From CP2-2F sp034436355 (lineage in GTDB: Bacteria; Chloroflexota; Anaerolineae; Aggregatilineales; UBA2796), in NCBI GenBank assembly GCA_034436355.1, contig DAOTVQ010000019.1, forward strand, positions 96,944 through 160,943: DNA of 64,000 nucleotides, read 5' to 3'. A program made the translations under genes and the position numbers. Below are positions 16,278-24,795 of this stretch, one piece after another. The notes beneath the pieces were generated by a model, which had not been told where the DNA came from, ran no database searches, and saw only the letters and a list, made by a program, of their open reading frames with translations. Each line of letters begins with the position of its first letter. Position 1 is the first letter of the stretch.

Positions 16278-17039
16278 CTAGGGCTTGCGCGCCGTGATGC
16301 GTGCGCTGAACACACGCGGCATTCCTGGTTGCACGCTCACGATCTCGCCCGCGTCGGTCTTATCCACCACCTGAATATCGGTGAAACCTGCCACCTGCAT
16401 CATGCCCACATAGTCGCTAACATCAATCGCACCAGTCACGCAGTCTGCCCATTTGTCCATTTGGGCGCGCAGTTCGGGCGAAAAGTCGCCTTCGGTCACA
16501 ATGTCGCTGATGGAGAGCCGTCCGCCGCTTTTAAGGACGCGAAACGCCTCACGGAACACAGCAGGCTTGTTCGGCGAGAGGTTGATCACGCAGTTGGACA
16601 TGATCACATCAATGCTGCCCTCATCCACTGGCAGCGCTTCAATCTGCCCTGCGCGGAACTCGACGTTGGTCACGCCCAGCTTTGCCTTGTTAGCGTTTGC
16701 CTTTGCCAGCATGTCCACTGTCATGTCCACGCCGATCACATGCCCTGAAGCACCAACGCGCTTGGCTGCGAGGAAGCAATCAATGCCGCCGCCGCTGCCC
16801 AAATCCAGCACAGTTTCGCCTTCGTGCAGATCGGCAATCGTCACCGGATCGCCACAGCCGAGCGAAAGCCCGGTGACATCCATCGGCAAACCTTCCAACA
16901 TGCCTTCCTCGTAAAGCGGCACGCTGCACGACGATCCAGCGCTATCGCTGCCGCCGCAACAACTGGCGTTCTCGCCACGCGCAATCGTGCCGTAGCGCTT
17001 TTGCACCACCTCATGAATACGTTGATTCTGATCCGACAT
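16278..17039 (-). CDS. arsM: Arsenite S-adenosylmethionine methyltransferase
   Basis: This 253-residue enzyme methylates As(III) to mono-, di- and trimethyl species using S-adenosylmethionine and thiols. The SAM-binding motif is VLDLGSGGGIDC near residues 77-88. The three conserved cysteines of the family are present at 62 (LGCGDP), 150 (MSNCVINL) and 200 (WADCVTGA), along with CCGG near 27. GGAGG precedes the ATG by about seven bases. It lies downstream of arsR, with a second ArsR-like operator in the gap, so it may have its own arsenite-inducible promoter. No arsB/acr3 pump or arsC lies in the window. Confidence 0.95.
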   Translation of the reverse strand: MSDQNQRIHEVVQKRYGTIARGENASCCGGSDSAGSSCSVPLYEEGMLEGLPMDVTGLSLGCGDPVTIADLHEGETVLDLGSGGGIDCFLAAKRVGASGHVIGVDMTVDMLAKANANKAKLGVTNVEFRAGQIEALPVDEGSIDVIMSNCVINLSPNKPAVFREAFRVLKSGGRLSISDIVTEGDFSPELRAQMDKWADCVTGAIDVSDYVGMMQVAGFTDIQVVDKTDAGEIVSVQPGMPRVFSARITARKP

Positions 17040-17064
17040 TTTCCGCCTCCGTTATGTAGAACAT

Positions 17065-17080
17065 ATTGACACTTATCAAT
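17065..17080. promoter_or_regulatory. Putative ArsR operator upstream of arsM
   Basis: This 16-base imperfect palindrome (ATTGACACTTATCAAT) shares spacing and ends with the operator before arsR at 17457-17472. It lies 26 bases before the arsM start. Confidence 0.6.
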
Positions 17081-17119
17081 GGATTGAGCGTAAAAAAATG
17101 GCATGTGCGGCGGGCGCGG

Positions 17120-17443
17120 CTACTCGCCGGTTGAAATATCCTCAACGCGGATGATGTGTTCGGCGCGCTGCGGCGCAAAACGCAGCATCAACCGACCGCA
17201 GCACAACGCGATGGATTCTTCATTCAGCGTGTAGTAGTGTTCGCGCCCGTCTTGCCGCGTAAGCACCAGATTCGCCTCTTGCAGCTTTTTCAGGTGGTGG
17301 CTCACCGTAGATTGGTTTACCTTCCCTTCCAGCTTAGTGACGATCTCGCCTACATTCAGCCAGACGCAGCACAAGTGTGCCATAATTTCTTGCCGTGTGT
17401 CGTCGGCAAGTGCTTTCGCAAAACTAACTAGGTCAACGCTCAT
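17120..17443 (-). CDS. arsR: ArsR/SmtB-family repressor, arsenite-responsive type
   Basis: The 107-residue winged-helix regulator has a recognition helix in NQSTVSHHLKKLQEANL and a wing in TRQDGREHYYTL. Cys25-Cys26 lie in the region where classical ArsR proteins carry their metal site, and a second pair, Cys81-Cys82, follows the wing. Either could bind As(III). It should repress its own promoter and arsM, releasing DNA when arsenite binds. The ATG at 17443 falls on the predicted start of transcription, so the message may be leaderless. Confidence 0.92.
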   Translation of the reverse strand: MSVDLVSFAKALADDTRQEIMAHLCCVWLNVGEIVTKLEGKVNQSTVSHHLKKLQEANLVLTRQDGREHYYTLNEESIALCCGRLMLRFAPQRAEHIIRVEDISTGE

Positions 17444-17449
17444 GAGCAG

Positions 17450-17479
17450 AGTATATATTGATATACATCAATGTGTCAA
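17450..17479 (-). promoter_or_regulatory. arsR promoter with operator between -35 and -10
   Basis: On the minus strand TTGACA (17474-17479) and TATACT (17450-17455) are 18 bases apart. The spacer is almost wholly the palindrome ATTGATATACATCAAT (17457-17472). Bound repressor would block polymerase. The -10 ends seven bases before the ATG. Confidence 0.75.
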
Positions 17480-17549
17480 GAGGCAAATTTTGTTGGGCGC
17501 GCTGAAAGGCGATCAGACAAGTCTGACCTTCCATAAAAGCACACTTTGC

Positions 17550-17612
17550 GTAGGGACATGCCTTGACATGTCCGCCACTTCAGCACACGGACGCGCCAAG
17601 GTGCGTCCCTAC
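17550..17612 (+). repeat. 63-bp double palindrome R3, copy a
   Basis: The element begins GTAGGGACATGCC and ends GTGCGTCCCTAC. Each half can fold separately (GGACATG/CATGTCC and GGACGCGCC/GGTGCGTCC), and the outer ends pair as well. The central CTTCAGCACACGGACGCGCC matches the reverse complement of 58938-58999. Confidence 0.75.
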
Positions 17613-17659
17613 ACGGGTTCTCGTCGGGTTAGGCTATCACCACACAATTCACCACGCCC

Positions 17660-17699
17660 GTTTAGTGGTGTGCTGAAAAGCGCTGCTGTGCGCTGCCAC
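17660..17699 (+). repeat. 40-bp direct repeat R4, copy a
   Basis: This stretch matches 18550-18589 at all but about five positions, and four of the differences are transitions. The two copies flank the HNH nuclease pair. A partial 16-base match to the core is at 17496-17511. Confidence 0.65.
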
Positions 17700-17742
17700 A
17701 ATAGTGATCCTGAGAGAGGCACTTCGTCACGTCGGCAGGTTT

Positions 17743-18165
17743 CTACGCTTCCTGTCGGGGTGGATAGACATCCGCCTCAATCAGCAGCGCACGCTCACCA
17801 ACGCGCTCTGCCTCATTCAAACGCAATAGGAAAACTGTCACACGCCCTACAGGTGTCAAGCCTTGAATTTGCGCTCCCTCAAGCCGAAAATGCTCATGCC
17901 ATATATCGCGGCGGGGATTGAAGAGCCGTACAAGCGCACCGCTTTCAGGATCAAGAGAAGCAATGTCGCTACCTTTGTGACGATTGCAATCAAGGCAGCT
18001 CAGACACCAGTTATCGGCATTTGTTTCACCCCGATGTTTTTCAGAGATGATGTGATCTACCTCAAATGTAAACAACTTGGCAGACTCAGGCAGCAGGCAG
18101 TATTCGCAAATGTGCCGCGCCCGTGTCACAACCTGCCGCCGCAGTGCCTCTGAGAGATAGGTCAT
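17743..18165 (-). CDS. HNH endonuclease
   Basis: The 140-residue nuclease has a zinc-ribbon HNH core: CEYC near residue 20, FEVDHIISEKHRGE with the catalytic DH near 38, NADNWCLSCLDCN, and the last His in CNRHKG. The remaining 70 residues are a C-terminal domain without a motif I know. Proteins of this type nick or cut DNA and occur in mobile introns, defence islands and restriction systems. The ATG overlaps the stop of the small upstream gene (ATGA), so the two are coupled. The 40-bp repeats around the pair suggest it moves as a unit. Confidence 0.88.
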   Translation of the reverse strand: MTYLSEALRRQVVTRARHICEYCLLPESAKLFTFEVDHIISEKHRGETNADNWCLSCLDCNRHKGSDIASLDPESGALVRLFNPRRDIWHEHFRLEGAQIQGLTPVGRVTVFLLRLNEAERVGERALLIEADVYPPRQEA

Positions 18166-18428
18166 GTCTCGTCGGCTGCCTGTTCACGCAGCCGTTTGAA
18201 GGCACGTGCTTTGAGCAATGTCATGAAATGGTCGAGGCGCTGCATCTCATCAAGTTCAGCCCGTTCCTCAGCGCCTAACTCACCGACTCGGTGTTGTGCC
18301 AATAAGTAGCGCAAGCGTGCTTGGGCAGACTCAGAGGCATGAAACCGAACAATTTGTTCGGGCGATGGACTGCTAGTTAGAAAATCTAGCACCTCAGTCA
18401 CTGCGCTTAAGGTTTGCAGGTCGCTCAT
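18162..18428 (-). CDS. Small acidic/basic helical protein coupled to the HNH nuclease
   Basis: I do not recognise a named family. The 88-residue product is predicted helical, with SPSPEQIVRFHASESAQARL near residues 18-38 and the segment ERAELDEMQRLDHFMTLLKARA near 55-76. The ATG at 18428 is preferred to a TTG seven codons upstream. Its stop overlaps the start of the HNH gene. A small upstream partner fits an antitoxin, inhibitor or specificity helper, but nothing in the sequence proves it. Confidence 0.7.
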   Translation of the reverse strand: MSDLQTLSAVTEVLDFLTSSPSPEQIVRFHASESAQARLRYLLAQHRVGELGAEERAELDEMQRLDHFMTLLKARAFKRLREQAADET

Positions 18429-18458
18429 AGATTGCACACTTTCTGGCAAGCGCTCAGG

Positions 18459-18511
18459 TAGAACTCATTTCAAAAAACGAATAAAGGGTAAGTTTGAAAT
18501 AGCTTCTAGCC
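18459..18511 (+). repeat. MITE-like element R2, internally deleted copy a
   Basis: It begins TAGAACTCATTTCAAAAAAC and continues AAGGGTAAGTTTGAAA as in the other copies. It then jumps straight to the right end AGCTTCTAGCC, so the central approximately 90 bp are missing. Confidence 0.65.
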
Positions 18512-18549
18512 AAAGTATAGCGTAGAGGGTGCAGCGCGTGTAGGTATTT

Positions 18550-18589
18550 GTTTAGTGGCGCGCTGAAAGGCGCTGCTGTGCGCTACCTC
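18550..18589 (+). repeat. 40-bp direct repeat R4, copy b
   Basis: This is the partner of 17660-17699, on the other side of the HNH pair and just before the metB-like promoter region. Confidence 0.65.
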
Positions 18590-18656
18590 AAGCCACCTGA
18601 ATGCGCTACAATTCTTTCCCATTATCTGCTTCAACCACGCGGAGTGAACAACAACT

Positions 18657-19922
18657 GTGTCTGCACAAACACCTGACTCGAATGGCGCAGGTGCGCCACC
18701 GCCTACAGGCTCGGATGCGCTGCCCAAGCGCGTAGGCATGAACACGCTCTCGGTGCATGGCGGCGATGACCGCCCACGCGCTCATCAGGCGATTCCCATG
18801 CCCATCATCCAGACGGCAACCTACGCCTTTGCCGATACCGCCGATCTGATTAATTTCATGCAGCACAAAAGCTGGGGCGATGGCATCGTCGGGCGTGAAG
18901 AATACGGGCGTTATGGCAACCCAACCGTGCAGGCTGTCGAGAGTAAGGTTGCTGCACTGGAAGGCGCCGAAGATGCCGTTATGTTCTCTTCCGGCATGGC
19001 TGCCATCACCTCGCTGCTGCTGGCAAGCCTACCAACAGGCGCACATATCATCATGACCGGCGATTGCTACCGCCGCACCCGCCAATTCTGCCTGACTTTC
19101 CTCAAGCGGCTGGGCATTGAGACGACCATCGTCGAGACGGGCGACTATGACGCGCTGGAAGCTGCCATCCAGCCCAAACGGACACGCTTCATCATGTCCG
19201 AGAGTCCAACCAACCCTTATCTGCGCTGCGTGGATTTGGCGCGCATTGCTGAGATTGCCAAGCGCCACCGCCTGCAAACGATTATTGACAGCACCTTTGG
19301 CACGCCCATCAACCAACTGCCCTTGCAGTATGGCATTGACTACGTGACGCACAGCGCCACCAAATATCTGGGCGGCCACCACGACTTGCTAGCAGGAGTC
19401 GTGGCAGCGCGTAAGGATCGCATCGCGGCACTGCGCGATGCACGCGGCGTGCTAGGCGGCATTGTTGATCCGCAGAACGCCTACCTGCTGGAGCGCGGCT
19501 TAAAGACGCTTGGCTTGCGCGTGGCGCAGCAGAACAGCAGCGCTATGCAGATCGCACACTTCCTTGAAGGGCATCCCAAAATTGAGCGCGTGTGGTATCC
19601 CGGCTTGCCGTCCCATCCTGATCACGCCGTGGCAAAGAAGCAGATGAGCGGCTTTGGCGGCGTGGTCAGCTTCACGGTGCGCGGCACGCTCGAAGAGACC
19701 AGTCGCTTCATAGATGCGATGGAGATTCCCTACATCGCACCGAGCCTAGGCGGTGTGGATAGCCTGATTGAGCAGCCGGCGCTGATGTCTTTCTTTGAAC
19801 GGACGCCCGAAGAACGCCTTGAGGTCGGCATCACCGGCAATTTGGTGCGCTTTGCGGTTGGCGTGGAAGATACTGAAGACCTGATCGCCGATCTGGATCA
19901 GGCGCTGCGCGTGCTGCCATGA
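18657..19922 (+). CDS. metB: Cystathionine gamma-synthase family PLP enzyme (MetB-like)
   Basis: This 421-residue trans-sulfuration enzyme shows GREEYGRYGNPTV near residue 80, FSSGMAAI, SPTNPYL, DSTFGTP, and the PLP-binding Lys in HSATKYLGGH near residue 238. It should join cysteine or sulfide with an activated homoserine in methionine synthesis; MetB, MetZ and gamma-lyase functions cannot be separated by these motifs. The GTG start has GGAGTG about 11 bases upstream. The first 25 residues are a disordered extension. The stop overlaps the thrB start, and the two share homoserine as a branch-point metabolite. Confidence 0.88.
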   Translation: MSAQTPDSNGAGAPPPTGSDALPKRVGMNTLSVHGGDDRPRAHQAIPMPIIQTATYAFADTADLINFMQHKSWGDGIVGREEYGRYGNPTVQAVESKVAALEGAEDAVMFSSGMAAITSLLLASLPTGAHIIMTGDCYRRTRQFCLTFLKRLGIETTIVETGDYDALEAAIQPKRTRFIMSESPTNPYLRCVDLARIAEIAKRHRLQTIIDSTFGTPINQLPLQYGIDYVTHSATKYLGGHHDLLAGVVAARKDRIAALRDARGVLGGIVDPQNAYLLERGLKTLGLRVAQQNSSAMQIAHFLEGHPKIERVWYPGLPSHPDHAVAKKQMSGFGGVVSFTVRGTLEETSRFIDAMEIPYIAPSLGGVDSLIEQPALMSFFERTPEERLEVGITGNLVRFAVGVEDTEDLIADLDQALRVLP

Positions 19923-20857
19923 CTCCGCGTGTGGTGGAAGCAACTGCCAATGCCACGATGGCAAATCTGGGCGTTGGCTTTGATATTTTGGGCATGGCGC
20001 TGGCAGAGCCGTTCGATACCGTGCGCGCTGAGCGCGTTCCCGAAGGCGGTGTGCAAATTGCTGCGATCACGGGTGATGAGGGCAAGCTGAGCCGCGATCC
20101 AACGCGCAACACAGCAGGCATCGCCGCCGCTTATGTGCTGCGGCAAATCGGCGCGACGGAGGGCGTCTCGCTGAGCCTGCACAAAGGCTTAGCGCTGGCA
20201 AGTGGGCTGGGCAGCAGCGCGGCAAGCGCGGTGGCGGCTGCTGTCGCTGTCAACGCGCTCTTTGGCGAGCCGCTCAGCCGCGCTGATCTGCTGGCAGCCT
20301 GCCTTGAAGGCGAGGCAGCCGTCAGTGGGCGCCATGCCGATAACGTCGCACCGTCGCTCTTTGGCGGCATCACGTTGGTGATGGGCTTAACGGCGGATGC
20401 CATTCATCGGCTGCCTATACCGCCAAACTTGCACTTGGCACTGGCGACACCTGCCATCGCCGTGCCAACCGCCGAAGCACGTGCCGTGCTGCCCGCCAAC
20501 GTGCCGCTGAAGGCGATGATCAGCCAGACGGCGCACGTGGCGCTTTTGGTGCGTGCGCTGCACACGGGCGATATTGCGCTGCTGGGCGCGGCGATGGAAG
20601 GGGATGGGATTGTCGAGCCTGCACGGGCGCACCTGATGCGCGGCTTGACCGAAGTGCGTGCCGCGGCACGTGCGTGTGGCGCGGCTGGCACGCTCATCAG
20701 CGGCGCGGGACCGACGTTGTGTTCAGTCTGTGAGACGGCGGACGGTGCAGCGCGTGTGGCGGCTGCCATGCGCGCTATCTACGCTGAGATGGGCTTGGCG
20801 GCGAGCATCCGCGTGACTGTGCCTGCGGCGCAGGGTGCCTCGTGGCGCGCAGTTTAG
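19919..20857 (+). CDS. thrB: Homoserine kinase
   Basis: The 312-residue GHMP kinase phosphorylates homoserine for threonine synthesis. It shows ATANATMANLGVGFDILG at the N-terminus, the ATP loop GLASGLGSSAASA-type motif near residue 95, and SGAGPTLCSV near 260. The ATG overlaps the metB-like stop by four bases, so the two branches from homoserine are translated together. Confidence 0.93.
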   Translation: MTPRVVEATANATMANLGVGFDILGMALAEPFDTVRAERVPEGGVQIAAITGDEGKLSRDPTRNTAGIAAAYVLRQIGATEGVSLSLHKGLALASGLGSSAASAVAAAVAVNALFGEPLSRADLLAACLEGEAAVSGRHADNVAPSLFGGITLVMGLTADAIHRLPIPPNLHLALATPAIAVPTAEARAVLPANVPLKAMISQTAHVALLVRALHTGDIALLGAAMEGDGIVEPARAHLMRGLTEVRAAARACGAAGTLISGAGPTLCSVCETADGAARVAAAMRAIYAEMGLAASIRVTVPAAQGASWRAV

Positions 20858-21043
20858 CGGTCAGGGGTGGCGCATGTATGAACTTCTTTTGCCTGCGCCG
20901 CCGCTGCGCCGATTGCCCTGCAAGAGCAAATTTTTATTGCATGGCACAGCGGGTGAATCATAATGCAGCAGCCCAGCCAGCAGGTTGAAAGGGCAGCACG
21001 CCTGTGTTGTCTTTTGAAAGTGCTGCGATAATAATATTTAAGG

Positions 21044-21073
21044 TGGCAATTATAGCCCGCACGCCCTTATAAT
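21044..21073 (+). promoter_or_regulatory. Probable promoter of the first WD40 gene
   Basis: TATAAT at 21068-21073 is clear. TGGCAA at 21044-21049 is a weak -35 at 18 bases. Confidence 0.45.
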
Positions 21074-21108
21074 AAAGGCGCTCAGGGTAATTTAGGCGGG
21101 TGCTGCAC

Positions 21109-22992
21109 ATGATTAAGAAGTCTACAAGTTTGGTATTGGCTGCTGGCAGTGTGCTGCTGCTCAGCCTGCTGCTGTTTTTCCCCACCGCTTACCGATCCAT
21201 TGCACAGCTTAACCCAACCCAACAGCGCCAAACCTTGAATGCTATCATCAACCCGCGCCTGACTGCTACTGCTCGTGTTAACCTCGCACGGACAGCTACA
21301 CAGCTCAGCCAGCAGTTGCAGACGCAGGCGTTTTTCCTAACGGCAACGCAGGCGGCACTGACCGCCACCGCGACGCCCAGCCACACACCAACCATCACGC
21401 CTAGCCAACTGCCAACCAACACCCTGCTGCCAACCCTAACTTTCACCGCGACCAGCACACCCAGCACCACAGCAACCTTAGGGGAAACGCAGATTTTTGA
21501 GACGATTGTCTTTGAGGTTGGGCAAAGCCTGACCCAGACTGCCGTTGTGGTGGAAGGGCTGACGGCAACCGCTGGCTACCGCGAGACATTTAACGCCATT
21601 TTGTGGGCAACGCTTGGCATCACGCCGACGCCCACACAAGCACCAACCGAAACGCCCAGCCCAACACCGCTGATCAGCCCAACACCGCTTAATCCAACTG
21701 ATCAGTTTAAGACCCTGATTGCCGATATTGACCGCCGCCTAACCGCTACCGCCGCCGCTCAAGCAACGCTCTCTTTCCAGCGCACCATTGATGCCATTAT
21801 CGCTGGCACCCTGCAAATCACACCGACGCCCACCACTACACCCACAGCCACCGTCACGCCGCTGCCAAGCGCCACGCCAACCCTCAGCGCACGGGATATC
21901 CAACAAACCGCCGAAGGGCGCGTTAACCTAAGCCTGACCAGCACCGCAGCGGCAATTCAGGCGCAAACTGGCACAGCTGCCTTTCAAGAGACGATCAGCG
22001 CCATTGGCAATCAGGGCAAAACGGCAACCGCAGACGCCATACGCGCAGCACTTAGCGCGAATCGCCTGCCGCTTTCCGCCGAAAATGTTGCCAGCCTTGG
22101 CGAACTGACCCAAATCGCTGCCCACGATTCGGCTATCAATGAGCTTGCCTTCAATAGTATCGGTAATCAATTTGCCTCTGCCAGCAGCGATAACCGTGTG
22201 CGCTTGTGGGATACGCTCAGCGGCTGGAATCTGTTCACCTGGGATGGGCTAACGGATCGGACGAGCGTTGCCATCAGCCCTGATGGCAATTTCCTTGCCG
22301 CCGGCAGCTCGGATGGTACGGTGCGCCTGTGGGAATTGCCCTCACGCCTTGAGCGTGGTGTTTTGAGTGGGCATAGCGGCGCAGTGCTTGATGTGGCATT
22401 CAGCCCCGATAGCCGCTTCATCGCCTCTGCCAGCGCCGACCGCAGCGTGCGGCTGTGGGATGCACGGTCGGGCGCGTTGGTGCGCCTGTTGGGCAGTAAC
22501 CGCAACTATTTGGCAGCGGCAACCTCGCTAGATTTCAGCCGCGATGGGTTGCTGCTGGCTGTGGGCAGTGAAGATGCTCAAATTCACCTGTGGGAGGTGA
22601 GCAGCGGCGTTTTGATCAACCGCATCCGCGATCTGCACCGCACCACACGGATCGCACTTAGCCCAGATGCTAAAGTGGTGGCGACAGTTGGCAACTCCAA
22701 CAGTGTGGTGGTCTGGACGATCTCCGCGCAGCCAACACGCGTGCTGCTGCGCGAAGGGTTCGCCGCGCTGACCAGCCTCGCCTTTGATCCAAGCGGGAAG
22801 CTGATCGCGGCAGGCAACCAAAGCGGCACGCTGACTGTGTGGCAGCTTGAAGGTGAGGCACTGCTCTTAAGTGTGCCTGCCTACACCAATCAGGCAGTTA
22901 GCGCGCTGACCTTCAGCCCAGAAGGCACACACTTGCTTTCGGGCAGCGCCAACGGCGTTATCAAAATGTGGGGCGTGCGCCCTACACGATAG
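21109..22992 (+). CDS. Secreted or membrane-tethered WD40 protein with Thr-rich repeat module (paralogue 1)
   Basis: The protein is about 627 residues from ATG 21109 (GGCGGG nine bases upstream). An N-terminal hydrophobic segment (LVLAAGSVLLLSLLLFFP) is a signal peptide or anchor. Residues about 40-335 hold three to four degenerate units of 80-95 residues. Each has a helix-like RLTATA segment followed by a Phe-x-x-T-[IF]-[DN]-A-I segment, and several end in TLGITPTPT-type Thr/Pro linkers. From about residue 338 a WD40 propeller of about seven blades follows, with repeated VRLWD and LAFSPD/VAFSPD motifs. It is homologous over its whole length to the protein at 30769-32520. Its gene converges on the end of the polysaccharide cluster. 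Function is unknown; an extracytoplasmic scaffold is likely. Confidence 0.85.
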   Translation: MIKKSTSLVLAAGSVLLLSLLLFFPTAYRSIAQLNPTQQRQTLNAIINPRLTATARVNLARTATQLSQQLQTQAFFLTATQAALTATATPSHTPTITPSQLPTNTLLPTLTFTATSTPSTTATLGETQIFETIVFEVGQSLTQTAVVVEGLTATAGYRETFNAILWATLGITPTPTQAPTETPSPTPLISPTPLNPTDQFKTLIADIDRRLTATAAAQATLSFQRTIDAIIAGTLQITPTPTTTPTATVTPLPSATPTLSARDIQQTAEGRVNLSLTSTAAAIQAQTGTAAFQETISAIGNQGKTATADAIRAALSANRLPLSAENVASLGELTQIAAHDSAINELAFNSIGNQFASASSDNRVRLWDTLSGWNLFTWDGLTDRTSVAISPDGNFLAAGSSDGTVRLWELPSRLERGVLSGHSGAVLDVAFSPDSRFIASASADRSVRLWDARSGALVRLLGSNRNYLAAATSLDFSRDGLLLAVGSEDAQIHLWEVSSGVLINRIRDLHRTTRIALSPDAKVVATVGNSNSVVVWTISAQPTRVLLREGFAALTSLAFDPSGKLIAAGNQSGTLTVWQLEGEALLLSVPAYTNQAVSALTFSPEGTHLLSGSANGVIKMWGVRPTR

Positions 22993-22993
22993 G

Positions 22994-23860
22994 CTAGGTT
23001 TTTTGTGCCAAGATCAAGGCACCAGGCGACACATATAAACCGCTTATACGGTGAATGAATGTGCCTAACCCAAAAGCGAGCCGAACGGCTTGACGGGCTT
23101 GATCGCTGTGTAAAGCACCTTTTGGAGAAGCATAAAGCACCCGATAGCCTTGCTTCTTCAAAAGCCTTAGGAGGGATTTGACGGGCATAGAATGGCGGTG
23201 ATCATTCACAGCAGCACGCATCAGCCGCTTGCCTGTGCTAAGGTGCAGCCTTGCCACGCGCACACCTAAGCCAAACAGCCACGACTTATCAATTACCCGC
23301 ATCAATAAATAACCTTGCGGACGCAGAATGGCATGAATGGCGTGTAGTTCCTCTGGCTGGTTGTGCCAGTAGCAGTTGACATCTATGCAGGTTACAGCAT
23401 CAAAGGTTTTTTGAACGTGGCGAGAAAATGCCGCAACAGAAGGGCTGATGTGCGCCTCTAGTCCCAGTGAACGGACATATTCAACAGCCTCCGCCACAAT
23501 ATCGCAACCAATCACCTGATAGCCGCGTTGCTGTGCCTCCAACATGAAACCGCCATAGGAACACCCTACATCTAGGATTGCGGCTGAGCCTGATATATGA
23601 CCCGCCAGCAAATCTAAGGCGGCTCCATATACGCGCCGCTTGTAGATATTGAGTTGTGTACCTGTGGTGCTCTGTCCCCACGCCATTTGTTGTGTGTGGG
23701 CAACTTCTGCCTCAAACTGATAAGGTTCGCTGCTGAAAGAAGCACGGCACACACCACATTGATGCCATACCTGCACGGCGCGGTTGGAAGGTGTAAATGG
23801 TATTGGAACTGCTTTTGAGTTATCGCTGCCACAAGCAGGACACACTAGGGTATCAGTCAT
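22994..23860 (-). CDS. Class I SAM-dependent methyltransferase with N-terminal zinc ribbon
   Basis: The protein is 288 residues from ATG 23860. It begins with CPACGSD and a second CGVC pair near residue 37, forming a small zinc ribbon. The methyltransferase core follows: ILDVGCSYGGFM near 95, VIGCDIVAEAVEYV, and FDAVTCIDV. This ribbon-plus-methyltransferase plan is common among sugar methyltransferases in polysaccharide clusters. It is the last gene of the cluster and overlaps the stop of the preceding gene by eight bases. The sugar or other target is not known. Confidence 0.85.
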   Translation of the reverse strand: MTDTLVCPACGSDNSKAVPIPFTPSNRAVQVWHQCGVCRASFSSEPYQFEAEVAHTQQMAWGQSTTGTQLNIYKRRVYGAALDLLAGHISGSAAILDVGCSYGGFMLEAQQRGYQVIGCDIVAEAVEYVRSLGLEAHISPSVAAFSRHVQKTFDAVTCIDVNCYWHNQPEELHAIHAILRPQGYLLMRVIDKSWLFGLGVRVARLHLSTGKRLMRAAVNDHRHSMPVKSLLRLLKKQGYRVLYASPKGALHSDQARQAVRLAFGLGTFIHRISGLYVSPGALILAQKT

Positions 23861-24782
23861 TAGGAATACCTGTTTCTTCTTGGTGAGGCGTGTGTTTGCC
23901 AAGCAGCAGGGAGACGAAGCCTTCTGCTTTACGGATTACACGATTGGTGTTCATGCGGCGCGCCATACTTGCTAACAGCATATGGGTAAATGGGTTGACA
24001 AACGGGCGTAGCAGTGGATGCACACGGAAAGCACGATGCACAGGCAACGCTTCAAAGCCTACTTTTAGCTTGAACTGATGGAGTCCTGCTTCGCTTTGGC
24101 TTTGCACAGAGCGTATGCCATAACTGACCACACGGCGCGGCGACTCGACCAAATAATGCCTGAGTGCGCTGTAGAGCAGAGTGTCGTTTGGGCGATGGAC
24201 AAGGTCGGCTGTGCATGAGAACAGGCTTTCAAACTCCACCCAGTCTTCAACTTCTGTGATAGAGAGAAAGGCAATCAGCTTTTCTTGATGCCAAGCACCC
24301 AAATATGTGTTGGCAGGTGATTGCGCCCTCTGAGTAAAGCGCTGCTCACAAGACTGCCGATCATAATCGTCCAGTCCAACGCGCTGCCTTGTATCCGCAT
24401 AAGCGGCATAGCCATATTGCATAACTTCCTGTGCAGAAAGCGGCGCAATGGTGAGTTGTGCCAAGCCACGCCTGACATTGCGGCGCATGGCTGAAGGCAG
24501 CGCTTCTAGCGAATAGTGCTTGTTGCTGCAAAGATAAACCACTGTATTAGCAGGATGTGCTTCATCAGGCGTTTGTAAATAGTTGGCGATGCACGTGCCG
24601 CGCAGCACACGGCGCACTTCCGCCGCACTGGGCGCATTTAGCGCAAAAACGGGTAACCGTAGCATAGCCCAGCGTTCGTAACGCACCCAAAAAGTGCCTT
24701 CCGCACCTGCTAGAACACCGCGCATATCAGGGCGCAAATGCCGTAAGTGTTGGTTAAGAGGCAGTGTATTTAGAGCGGTCAC
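23853..24782 (-). CDS. GNAT/FemAB-like acyltransferase of the polysaccharide cluster
   Basis: The protein is about 309 residues. The GTG at 24782 is chosen because GAGGAG lies nine bases upstream, just after the stop of the sugar transferase gene; the longer frame would overlap that gene. The middle part (AMRRNVRRGL, YLGAWHQEKLIAFLSI, NDTLLYSALRHYL) matches the FemAB/BioF2-like N-acyltransferase fold used on cell-wall or polysaccharide precursors. It could acylate the amino sugar made by the dehydratase and aminotransferase encoded upstream, the step done by PglD in better-known pathways; that is inference. Confidence 0.75.
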   Translation of the reverse strand: MTALNTLPLNQHLRHLRPDMRGVLAGAEGTFWVRYERWAMLRLPVFALNAPSAAEVRRVLRGTCIANYLQTPDEAHPANTVVYLCSNKHYSLEALPSAMRRNVRRGLAQLTIAPLSAQEVMQYGYAAYADTRQRVGLDDYDRQSCEQRFTQRAQSPANTYLGAWHQEKLIAFLSITEVEDWVEFESLFSCTADLVHRPNDTLLYSALRHYLVESPRRVVSYGIRSVQSQSEAGLHQFKLKVGFEALPVHRAFRVHPLLRPFVNPFTHMLLASMARRMNTNRVIRKAEGFVSLLLGKHTPHQEETGIPND

Positions 24783-24795
24783 CAAATCAAACTCC

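Noticed and set aside
17457..17472. Factor-independent terminator at the arsR palindrome
   Set aside because: The arms are short and A+T-rich, and the site lies exactly between promoter boxes, which fits an operator.
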